A stretch of 64,000 nucleotides of DNA from Ailanthus altissimus. Taxonomy: Eukaryota; Streptophyta; Magnoliopsida; Sapindales; Simaroubaceae. A program made the translations under genes and the position numbers. Below, piece after piece: positions 22,930 to 33,059 of this stretch. The notes below the pieces were generated by a model. It was not told the DNA's origin, ran no database searches, and was given only the letters and a program-made list of their open reading frames with translations. Every line of letters begins with the position of its first letter. Position 1 is the stretch's first letter. The stretch covers positions 16,807,001-16,871,000 of the forward strand of contig OX327683.1 in the NCBI GenBank assembly GCA_946807835.1. The letters are read 5' to 3'.

Positions 22930-23873
22930 ATCACCCTTGCGATAAATCTATTAGCGTTTCTGCCAATGTTAGAGCGTCGGATATTCTGGTCATCCCGCGC
23001 CGCTTTAACTCATTGCATGCCCATGTCTGCAACTCGTCCAGGATTAAACAGCAAGTCCCCCTCGCTCATGTTGAGAATTTGGAGCATTAACAGGGAGTAC
23101 TCCTCTACATACTCGCTGATGAACTTGGTTTGCTTCAATTCCTTCAACCGCTTTCAAGCGTCGTGCGCCACTTTCTCCAGATAGAACTGGCACTTCAGGT
23201 CCCGTTGCAATTCTGCCCAGGTGTTGATTGTGCAGGTACCCTTGCGTATCTCTTCGCTTTTTCTGCGCCACCATAGAATTGCATGGTTGGAAAGATATAT
23301 GGTCGCGGTATTTACCTTGTCTTCATTCCACACGCCCATTGCGTCGAAGTATCTTTCCATCTGCCAAAAGTAGTTATCCAGCTCCTTGGTGTTCCACTTG
23401 CCGCTGAACTCATTCGGTTTAGGAGCCTCAACTCTTGGCGCCCCTTGAGCAGCAACAGACTCATTCGCCACTGCTCGCTTACATAGCACTACGTCCTCTT
23501 TGATAGCTTCAAATCCTCTACGCAGCTCCTCCACTTGGGCTTGAACTTTATCAAAGGTGGCGTATACCTTCTCCTGGAAAGCCTTGATCCAGTTCCGCTG
23601 CCGATCAGCGTAACTCTTGATGGATGTGTCGATGAGGGAGCACAGTTCGTCCCTTTGAGTGTCGAGTCCCGCCTCGATCTTCTCTACTTGCTGCAACAAC
23701 TCCCCAAGATGATCCGTCGCCTTTGCCACAGCGCCACCGAGCGTTTTCACTATGGTCTCGAACTTATGGCCTGGATCGATAGACTTGTTGCGAGGTCCAC
23801 TGCCGTGCTTTTTAGCTTTGGGATTCCAACCCCTCTTTTCAGTCAACTCCGATGGTACGCCGTCTTTCTCCAT
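22930..23873 (-). pseudogene. Chromovirus Gag
   Basis: The start ATG is at 23873-23871, downstream of the PBS. Charged coiled segments come first, then the Gag core: NEFSGKWNTKELDNYFWQM, NHAILWWRRKSEE and WAELQRDLKCQFY. A stop at 23154-23156 interrupts the frame, which then continues RLKELKQTKFISEYVEEYS to a second stop near 23012. It resembles Retrotrans_gag proteins of chromoviruses. Confidence 0.75.
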
Positions 23874-23897
23874 CTCTGAACCTGCTCTGATACCAAC

Positions 23898-24370
23898 TAT
23901 CACAGACTGTTTTTGAACCGTGTGGCCTTAGACGCGTTACGTGTTAAGCAGCTAAGAAAACCACACAAAGAGAAGAAAGAAATGCACGCCAAGTGTTTGC
24001 ACGAATGCTCTCTTATATTGCTGAAGAGAAAACAAAGTTATGAGATAAATTATACAAGTGAGGGTCTTCCCCTTTTATAGTAGCAGCCCTATACAATCAA
24101 TAGCTGAGATCTAAACAATCTAACGGTGTATATACAAGATGGATAAGTATGCTCTAGAATATTCCTAGATGTTATTCTACCTTAATTAGAGTTCTAATTA
24201 AGGTGAACTACTCTAATAAGTCATGGGCTTGGTCCGGTTCTTCACCCATGTCAGCGGATCTTCTCGAAGCTCCGACCCGCGATCCATTCCAGCAGCCCAT
24301 ATAACCTCTAAGAGGCTTTGTCGCGCACCAAGTGTTCGAGAAAATGCTTGAGAACACTTAGGGCGTGATA
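23898..24370 (-). repeat. 5' LTR of the chromovirus with adjacent PBS
   Basis: Sister of 20832-21355. The PBS, GGTATCAGAGCAGG on the minus strand at about 23894-23881, pairs with initiator tRNA-Met. Confidence 0.85.
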
Positions 24371-25320
24371 CTAGACTACATTTGACTTCAGTCCTGTCAA
24401 ATGATGCGTTTGAATTAATTTTAATAGCTCCTACAGGCGGAAGCTTCCAAGACTTTGTAGAACAGCTACCATTTACCGTCGCTTGAACGTTCACCATTTG
24501 AAACTCATTTAAGTAGTCCGTTGCCCAGTCAACAACCGAGAGATCACCAATGTCTTTCGAATCGTGAACAAGGAAATTCTTATGATACCAACATCGCCAT
24601 AGCACCACCGCGAGTAATTCGAAATGTCCCTATGATGGTTGAACCATACAAGTATAGCAAAATTCACAAAATGATAGATTCTTAGGTACACAAACTTGGT
24701 GCGTGAAATCGCAGCTTACCTTAATCTTCTCCAACAATTTACAAGACTAAACCGCATGCACTATGTTTCTTAAGCTTCGTGACAACATGGACACTAATCA
24801 TCTACAAGCAGCTTATGATTTTTCAAATTAGCAAAGCATGGGAGCTAGTCGAACTAAGCCTTCCACAAGAAGAACTTGATCTTGGCAAGAAGGCTCAAAT
24901 GCCACAAGAAGAACTTGAACAAATCATCCATATCTTATTGTCAGTGTAGGTCGATGATTCTGGGTTATCCATCATTCGCATAGCCACCTAATACCCACTT
25001 CACACTTCATATTCTTCATGCACATTATAATGCCACATCGAACTTTTGTTAACATCACCCTAACCAATAGGGAGGCCTAAAATCATTGTAGCCTCTTTGA
25101 TACTAAACATGGAGGAGATTAATTGTTCATTCTAAGCACCAGAAGAGAGTTATAGTACAACCATTATAAACTCAGAAGGGACAAGTGGGTTAGAGATGAC
25201 TTTGAAGGTTAGAGGATGTGGTAGCCATCGATCCTGGATAACTGAAACCAAATCACCTTGCCTAATCCTCCACCGAGAGACTTGTATAATGAGATCCCTA
25301 CTTTATAACCAACTATGCCA
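24371..25320 (-). pseudogene. LINE ORF2, zinc-binding region and RNase H N-terminal part
   Basis: In minus-strand order the pieces are: RWRIRQGDLVSVIQDRWL (RT-distal region, about 25265), CPCC...VHAV.SCKLL (RVT zinc-binding-like, about 24790-24740), VVLWRCWYHKNFLVHDS (about 24608), and KLPPVGAIKINSNASFD (start of RNase H, about 24430). Stops and frameshifts are frequent. It continues leftward at 20831 and rightward at 32753. Confidence 0.75.
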
Positions 25321-25668
25321 TGTTAAGTGATGTGGAATGATAACTGACCAAGGTGCTGATGCTGGACATTCTTGTGAAAGCATACAAGCAATATTAAAGT
25401 TTAGCTACTAAGGCCCACCTATCAACAACTGGTTCGAACACCTGTATCAATAGAATAACAAATTCAGCATATGACAACTTATTGTACAATTTAATGATTT
25501 GCCAAAAATTGTAAATCATGTGACAGTTGTGTACTTGAACTTTTTTGTACTCTAGCTAAAGATATTTTACTATATATACTCACTGTATCTCGTTTGTAAA
25601 GCTGTGAGGTTGATAAAAATATACAAAAAGCATTTTGTTGATTTCTTCATCTTCTGCATTTCTTGACT
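25321..25668 (+). repeat. 5' LTR of copia 1 with degenerate PBS
   Basis: It matches 32409-32752. Directly after it, TAGTATCAGAGCA (25669-25681) is the initiator tRNA-Met PBS with one change (TGG to TAG). The TATATATAC near 25570 could be its TATA box. Confidence 0.85.
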
Positions 25669-25698
25669 TAGTATCAGAGCATCAGGATTAACCAAACA

Positions 25699-26810
25699 AT
25701 GGCTAATATTAGCTCAAAGAACTTGATCCTAGTAATAATCACAACATTTCAAATGCTGGAAACACTATAAATCAAGCACCAGGAATGGCAACAATGCAGA
25801 ATCAAACTAATTTTAACAATCAAATGGTGAATAATTTATCTTTCACTGTCATTAACAAGTTAGACAGGAACAACTACATTATATGGAAGACTCAAGTTCT
25901 TCCTTTCATTCGTGGGAATGACCTTGAGTATTTCATTGATGATGCAGCACTGGTTCCCAATAGACATATCACCATTCTTGATGAATCTCAAAGCTTAACA
26001 ACCTCTGTAAATCCTCATTTTCATCACTGGAAGAAATACGACCAACTACTCCTTAGTTAGTTACTATCAACTCTAAGTGAAAACATAATTTGCCCAGTCA
26101 CTAAATGCATCACATCACTTGAATTGTGGACAACACTTGAAAGAATATTTTGCTCACAATCACAAGTAAGACTTCTTGAAATTATGAGACAACTTAACAT
26201 GACAAAGAAAGGGTCAATGACCATATCTGAGTATTTTGCAAAGATGAAAAGGCTTGCTGGAAGTCTCGGCACCTCAGGAAAACCAATTCAGGATGATGAA
26301 CTAATTAGTTTTATTCTAGGTGGACTTGGATCAAACTATGACCTTGTTGTGGTTAATATTGAATCAAGGATGGAAACCATGACACTTAAGGATGCATATG
26401 CTGTACTTCTAAGGTTTGAAGGTAGATTGGACCTTAATGGAGGAGATAATGGAAACTTTGAAGCCAATATGGCATATAACAGAGGTAATAATAGGCAAAG
26501 AAGGATGGGATAAGGCCGAAGTGTTGGTGGAAGATCAAACTTCAATGGAAATAAAGGTGGCTTCTTACAGAATAAGGAGGAAAAAGTAGTTTTCAACTTG
26601 TTAGAAGAAACAACAGCTAAGCTAAGGGAAAAAGCAAGCCACCAGCAAGCAAAACAAAACCTAAAGTGTGGTGTCAAATATGCCTAAAATCTGGACATGA
26701 GGTATTTTAGTGTTGGCATAGATTTGAAGATGACTTTCAACCTAGACAAGGAAATCAGCAGAACACTACCTTTGCAGCCTATGAAGGTGATGATGATCAA
26801 GAATGATACC
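25699..26810 (+). pseudogene. Copia 1 Gag
   Basis: A UBN2-type Gag core is visible: LDRNNYIIWKTQVLPFIRGN, ELWTTLERIFCSQSQVRL, MTISEYFAKMKRLAGSL and DELISFILGGLGSNYD. A CCHC zinc knuckle (CQICLKSGHE....C) is near 26668-26712. Stops occur at about 26058, 26511 and 26708, and the ATG at 25699 is out of frame with the core. Confidence 0.8.
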
Positions 26811-27185
26811 TTGACAGTGGTGCCACCAATCATGTGATCAACAACACCAGTAGTGTGGTTACTCAGACAGAGTATAAAGGGTAAGCAAAAACTTACTGTT
26901 GGTAGTGGTCGGAAACTCACTATTATACATATATATGATTACAAACTACCCATTTATGTTGAGAATATTGATGATGATTCTATTTTGCTTAAAAATGTGC
27001 TATATGTACCTGAGATGACTAAAACCCAACTTAGCATTTCCAAACTCATAAAAGACAACAATATAATCATAACCTTGATTGATAATGTTTGTGTTGTAAA
27101 GGACCAGATGAGGAATGTTCTTCTTCAATGGGTGGCTAAAGGAGGTCTATATGTTGGAGCTGGTGCTCACATGCCATTCCAATAA
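26811..27185 (+). pseudogene. Copia 1 protease
   Basis: The aspartyl protease site YLDSGATNHVINN is followed by GKQKLTVGSGRKLTI and ILLKNVLYVPEMTKTQLSIS, all usual for copia protease. It ends where the solo LTR is inserted (TSD AATAA at 27181-27185). Confidence 0.8.
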
Positions 27186-29365
27186 TGTATGAATATTAAT
27201 TGTTAATATTTATACAATAAACATTTCGAATAAAGATTGTTAATATCATATTAATATGGTAAAATGCTTGTAACATTACAGACATTGTTTGATCTGAAAT
27301 AGTTCAGATTTGGTTTAAAGGAGTTTAGACCAGAACTAATAGTTATCAAAGCTGAGAGTTATAAATGCTAATAGTTAGCACTGTTAATAGTTATCAGTTT
27401 ATAAGAGTCAGCGAGGTCTAAAGACTTAGAACTTTGTCTATAATGGGACAAAGACCTGAGAGTATACTTGTAATGATATAGTTGCAAAGAGTTGCAATAG
27501 GAGCTAAGAAATATCATTATGTAAGTATGTCTCAAATATAATGTTCCTGATCTATGATCACCAATGCGGGTCTATCGGTGAATTCACAATATATAGATTA
27601 GTGTACGTCTATATCTGACTAGTTCAGATAGTTGTTCTTAGCTGACCATGAGCTTAGAGCTTGTATAGGCATGCGGGTATCCAGTCAGGACTGGATACTG
27701 AACAGACTCATGAGGACCCCAATAGATATCCTATGAAACCGTTAAAGGAAGGTCCTCTCGAGTTGAGTAATAATCGTGGTCCTTTGACCTGAGCGCCACA
27801 GTGGTTTTGTGAGTGATCCATCATGCTTTGGTTTCACATATGTCAGAGACCTTTCATGGTCTGACCGCTATGTGTCCCTGGGTATGGTCCGATGCTCATA
27901 GAGTCTGGTGTGCGTAAATAAGGGATCCATCAGCTTACGTAGGTAAGTTGTATATCCGATGCTCTGAGATTGTATTTCATAAAGTCTTGTGGCCACAAGC
28001 ATAAATCAGGGAAAAGAGTTTCCCACAGGGTTAAACAATATAGCAAAAGTATTTGTGTATATTGTTTATCGAGATACGAATCTGGAGATAAGATTATTGG
28101 ATGAGCAAATGGGGATTTGATGGTGTTGATCTATATCCCCGCACATCCAGGATATAAATGATGGAAGGATTATACGTATACGTTATGACCTCAACTTGTA
28201 TGGTCTGACACGCTGATTTGTAATATTCGTAACGTGTGCGTGGGGCATTGATTACGGATTAATGGAATAGTTCCATTTGACAAATCGAGTGTGGACCTAG
28301 AAAGTCCCAATATGAAATGTACTTTTTGAGCACTTGGGCAGTGTACTGTATTGAATTGTTCAATACAGTATAATTCAGCAGTTACTAAGGTTACGTTAAC
28401 TAAAGTATATGGTTAAATGGTGGGACCCACTTTAGGTTAACTTGGTAACCTAGTAAGGATATAAAAGTAATTTCACTTTATAATTATTTAATTGTTAAAT
28501 AATTAAAATAAATATTTATTTATTTAATTGTTGAATAAATGATTTAACTTAACTAAGGTTAAAAGTTAACCAAATGGTTAAGTTAAGTTAACCTTACTTA
28601 AAGGTTAAGTAAAGGTTAACCTAACCATGGTTAAGTTAGTTAACTATGGTTAAATTAATTAAATATTTATTAACTTAAAGGTTAAGTTAAAATAATCTAA
28701 CTATGGTTAAATGTTAACTAAGGTTAGGTTAAGCCAAATGAAATTCAAATTAGTTTGAAATTTATGCATTAGTATATAAAGTGAAATGAAATTGAAAATC
28801 ATTAAGTTTTGAAATTGTTTTAGTTTTTAGGTTTTGCATTTTGGGAGCCAATTCAATTTGAGAAATTGAAATTGTTTGTTTTGTGTTTTAAGTGTTAGAA
28901 CAACAAAACAAATTAGATAAATGGTTACTAAATGTAATAACTAAAAATAAGATTTGTTTTATTTATTCAAGAGTTGAATAAAAGAAAAAATAAATTTAAT
29001 TAAGTTAAATAGTTTAACTTTGAATCATGTTTAAGAGTTAAACATATATGCTGGATTAAGATGCTGCCATTCTAGACAATCAAACCCACCATTGTTGATT
29101 GCTAGGATTGATCAAAGATTCATTTCATGGTGGACTTCAAAGAAAATTAATCCAAAGGCTTCATTGGTGATATTTCTCAATCTCGAATTTTCATTTAATC
29201 AAATATGTATTTTCTGTGTTCATTGTATTTAATCTTCTGCTGTGCACATGTATGTATGAGATATGTATATTATTTGTATGATGAACACAACCCACATGCA
29301 AGCGCCCTAGTTCATTTAGTACCCCATAACCCAACACTATACCTATTCACTAACACAAAGACACA
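27186..29365 (+). mobile_element. 2.18-kb solo LTR (family C), copy 1
   Basis: It begins TGTATGAA and ends AGACACA, flanked by a perfect 5-bp TSD AATAA (27181-27185 and 29366-29370). A TATATAAA box sits near 28773. It has no coding capacity. A second copy (37737-42527) and a third partial inverted copy (about 46610-46990) confirm a repeat family. A stretch at 28550-28735 is dense in GGTTAA/TTAACC words. The parent family was not recognised. Confidence 0.8.
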
Positions 29366-29370
29366 AATAA

Positions 29371-30660
29371 ACACAGCACCTTGGAAGTTTAATAATCAAT
29401 CTTTGTGTTCAGAGGTGTCTCTACTTGTCGTCCTTCATTCATAAAATCCTAAGCCAGGTGAATGTACAAGAGAAAACTAGTGTCAAGAACTTAATGACAA
29501 ATCTTGTAATATGTTTGACACACTTCATAAGAGACTTGGTCATCCAAGTTCTTAAGTTATGAAGAAGGTCTTTATCTCTTGTAACAAACCAGTGCAAATC
29601 AATAAAAATCTGACTTTATCTTTCTGTGAAGCTTGCCAATTTGGGAAAAATCATAAATTAAAGTTCAACACCTCAAGCAATAAAACACAAAAGCCTCTTG
29701 AACTATTATATTCTAACTTATGGGGTCCTGTTCCACTAAGATGAGGAAATGATTTTAAGTATTACTTGAGCATTGTTGATGATTTTAGTAGATACAGCTG
29801 AGTTTTTTCACTTCAAACCAATGCTCAAACTGTTCAAACCTTCAAAAATTTCAAACTTCAAATTGAAAAAAGCTTAGAAACTTGCATTAAAAGCTGTCAA
29901 ACTGACAATAGCAATAAGTGTAAACCCCTTGAGTCTTTCTTTAAAGAAAATGGAATCAACTTCAGGCTTACATGCCCCTACACCTCTGAACAAAATGGCA
30001 ATGTGAAGAGGAAGAATAGGCACATTGTAGAATTAGGACTCACATTGCTTTCTCAGTCTAAACTTCCTCTAAAATACTAGTGGAATGCTTTTGATACAAC
30101 AACTTATCTTATTAACAGATTTCCAACACCTATTTTGAATGGCAAATCACCATTTGAGGTTCTATACAATAAAAAACCTTATTACAATCATCTAAGGGTA
30201 TTTGATTGCATTTGTTATCCATATTTGAGACCATACAATAAAAATAAATTCAATTTTTACACAAAGAAGTGCACATTCATAGGATACAACATAAGACACA
30301 AAGGATATAAATGTCTAGACACAACAAGGAAGGTCTATATATCCAGACATGTAGTATTCAATGAAAATGTATTTCCTTTTGACACAAAACCTGTTTTGAA
30401 TCAAAGTTCATTGAATCCTATCACTGATAACACTTCAAGCAACTTATACTTACTATCTCAAATATACAACCATCAGATGGTTCAAGCCTCTCTCAGACAT
30501 CTCAAGGTGAAGAATCTCTACATTCAGGTACAAATACTCTTCACTCAGAACCCTCTCACAGCAGTACACACCAGAATGACATTTCATCATCTGAAGAAAT
30601 GTTAATACCACAAATAGAAACCATTTTTCCATCAAAAGTCACTGCCCAAATACCTGAAAC
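29371..30660 (+). pseudogene. Copia 1 integrase
   Basis: The GAG-pre-integrase HHCC region (LHKRLGHPS.....SFCEACQFGKNHKLKF) is at about 29522-29665. The integrase core has Asp in IVDDFSRY (about 29774), Asp in QTDNSN (about 29902) and Glu in SEQNGN (about 29984). The tail runs to about 30600 with GKSPFEVLYNKKPYYNHLRV and CTFIGYNIRHKGYKCLD. Stops at 29554 (in the HHCC region) and 29742, among others, disable it. Confidence 0.8.
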
Positions 30661-30689
30661 AGTCACCCCAGACTAGCTGCTATACACCT

Positions 30690-32408
30690 TATGATCACTA
30701 GGTCTAAATCATGTACATTTAAGCCTAAAGTGTATTACTCAGTGCAATACTCAGTGCAAGTGAACATAGAAATTAAGGATACACCTCAAAGTACTCAAGA
30801 TGCCCTCATTGATCCAAAGTGGAAGGCTGCAATGACTGAGGAGTTTCAAGTATTAATTAGAAATAGAACTTGGAATTTGGTTCCTTTGACACCTGAAATG
30901 AAGGTCATAGGAGACAAATGTGTATATAAAGTCAAGTTTAAACCTGATGGTTCAATAACAAGATACAAAGCTAGACTAATAACTAATGGTTTCTTACAAA
31001 CTACTGGAATAGGCTACACAGAAACCTTTAGTCCAGTTGCTAAAGCCTCAACAATTAAATTGTGTTAAGTTTAGCATTGCACTTCAATTGGGATGTGAAG
31101 CAAGTTGATGTGAATAATGCTTTTTTGAATAGAGAGATTAATGAAGATGTTTATATGCATCAACCTGAGGGGTTTATAGATCAGAAGAGACTAAAGTATG
31201 TTTGTAAGTTAAAAAAAGCTTTGTATGGCTTAAAATAGGCTCCAAAAGCCTAGTATGAGAGATTAAAACAAGCACTGTTGAGATGGGGCTTCACTAATGC
31301 CAAAAGTGACACTTTACTATTTTTATTAGCATCAAAGGGAAAGATTGGAATGCTACTAGTCTATGTGGATGATATACTAATAATAGGGAGTGATGGATGT
31401 CAATGTGGATAGACCATTAAGAAACTTGATCAAGTCTTCTCTTTGAAGGTGTTAGGATCATTGAATTACTTTCTTGGTATAGAAGTGAAAAGGGACAGAT
31501 CTGGAATGCACCTAAGTCAAACCAAATACATCCTAGACTTGCTTAAAAAGACTAGAATGTTGTCCAATAAAGTAGCCCACACTCCTATAAGCTTGGGGAC
31601 TAAATTGACAAGAGATGAAGGAAAGGATTTTGAGGATGTCCATTAAAAAGAGTCCAATCTGAGCAATCAGACGTCCCTGGCTTCGGGTTTCGCTCCTTCT
31701 TATTGGCAGTTCCTTGGGCTTCCTTCTACTCTCTACAGAAGCACAATTAGGGCCTTACAATATGTTACTCTAACTAGGCCAGAAATTGCATTCAGCATAA
31801 ACAAGCTGAGTCAATTTCTGAAAAGGTATAAATATATTCACTGGCAGGAATGCAAGAGGATACTAAGATACTTACAGGGAACGTCAAGTTTTGGTCTATT
31901 CTATATTGCAACAGGGAGTATAGATCTATGAGGCTACACAGATGTTGATTGGGCAAGTGATTCTGATGATAAAAAGTCCACTGGAGGTTATAACATATTC
32001 CTATGCAACAATTTGGTCTCTTAGAGTTCAAAGAAGCAAAAGGTGGTCTCAAGATCAAGTGTAGAGTCTGAATATAGAGCTTTAGCATATGCAAGTGCAG
32101 AAGTCACTTGGATTTATTCTTTATTTAATGAATTAAAAATTAATCTGCCTAAAACACCAACAATATGGTGTGATAACAAGAGTGCAGTAGCTCTAGCCAC
32201 TAATAATGTCTATCATGCTAGAACAAGCATATAGAAATTAATATTCACTTTGTTAGACACAAGGTAATCAATTGAAAAGTAGAGATCAAGCATATTTCCT
32301 CAAAGGAACAACTTGCAGACATAATGACCAAATCATTGACAGTAAAAAGCTTCAAATATTTCAGAAATAAGCTCAAAGTCTTACCAGACATTAGAGCTTA
32401 AAAGGGGG
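30690..32408 (+). pseudogene. Copia 1 reverse transcriptase and RNase H
   Basis: The RT begins around WKAAMTEEFQVLIRNRTWNL (30820), with RYKARLITNGFLQTTGIGYT and the catalytic YVDD at 31362-31373. RNase H follows, with YTDVDWASD, SRSSVESEYRALAY and WCDNKSAVALATNN, and ends near 32400. A stretch of about 100 bp at 31645-31735 does not fit the frame and may be a small insertion. The polypurine tract AAAAGGGGG (32400-32408) adjoins the 3' LTR. Confidence 0.85.
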
Positions 32409-32752
32409 TGTTAGCTGATGTGGAATGATAGTTGACCAAGGTGCTGATGCTGGACATCCCTATAAAAGCATACAAGCAATATTGGAGTTTAGCTACTAAG
32501 GTCCACTTGTCAACAACTAGTTTGAACACCTGCACTAACAAAATAACAAATTCAGCATATGACAGCTCATTGTACAATCTAATAATTTGCCAAAAAATTG
32601 TGGATCATATGACAGTTATGTACCTGAACTTTTTTGTACTCTAGCTAAAGATATTTTACTATAAATACTCCTTGTGTTTGTAAAGCTGCAAGGTTGATAA
32701 AAATATACAGAAAACATTTTGCTGATTTCTTCATCTTTTGTATTTCTTGACT
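32409..32752 (+). repeat. 3' LTR of copia 1
   Basis: It matches 25321-25668, with scattered substitutions and a slightly shorter tail. It follows the polypurine tract directly. Confidence 0.85.
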
Positions 32753-33055
32753 CGCCAAACAACAGAAGTCAAGTGCAGGGCTGTTGCTAGTAATAAAGAC
32801 GATCTAGGAAAGTACCGACCATGGACAACTCTCGCCATAAGAGAATTCGGTTCCTATAAGATCCTCCAACATTACTTAGCCAACATTGCCTTATTGAATA
32901 AACCTAAATCATGTAAACCTAATCCACCTGACTCCTTGTTCATACACAACCTGTCCCATTTACACCAATGGCATTTTCTTGACTCTTTGTCCCCACCCCA
33001 CTAAAAACGCACAGATAAATTGTGTAACTCCTAAAGAGAGTAGAAGGGGGTTTGA
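32753..33055 (-). pseudogene. LINE ORF2, RT C-terminal part
   Basis: The minus-strand frame contains a degenerate FWWG motif (the first Trp is a stop), then MNKESGGLGLHDL, FNKAML and NSLMARVVHGRYFPRSSLLL, which are typical of plant LINE RTs just before the zinc-binding region. It joins the 25320-24371 part once copia 1 is removed. The element is probably 5'-truncated near 33055, where the segmental duplication begins. Confidence 0.75.
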
Positions 33056-33059
33056 ACAA

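Larger units (their letters stand above)
20832..24370 (-). mobile_element. Internally deleted Ty3 chromovirus
   Basis: The LTRs are at 23898-24370 (5') and 20832-21355 (3'). They begin TGTCAC and end GTGACA or a one-base variant. CTAG is shared by both flanks (20828-20831 and 24371-24374). A primer-binding site for initiator tRNA-Met lies inside the 5' LTR. Gag, protease, the first residues of RT and the integrase C-terminus with a chromodomain follow. The RT core, RNase H and integrase catalytic core are missing. It sits inside a LINE RNase H sequence in the same orientation. It cannot move on its own. Confidence 0.85.
25321..32752 (+). mobile_element. Degenerate Ty1-copia element 1
   Basis: The LTRs are at 25321-25668 and 32409-32752 and begin TGTTA..TGATGTGG. 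The flanks are TGCCA (25316-25320) and CGCCA (32753-32757), a 5-bp TSD with one mismatch. The flanks rejoin a LINE reading frame. The domain order Gag, protease, integrase, RT, RNase H is that of Ty1-copia. A polypurine tract lies at 32400-32408. There are many stops and frameshifts. A 2.18-kb solo LTR splits it at 27186-29365. Confidence 0.9.

Noticed and set aside
21350..23879. Plus-strand ORFs over the chromovirus
   Set aside because: Shadows of Gag, protease and integrase frames on the minus strand.
28550..28735. Possible interstitial telomere repeat
   Set aside because: The words are GGTTAA/TTAACC in mixed orientation, not the plant telomere repeat TTTAGGG.
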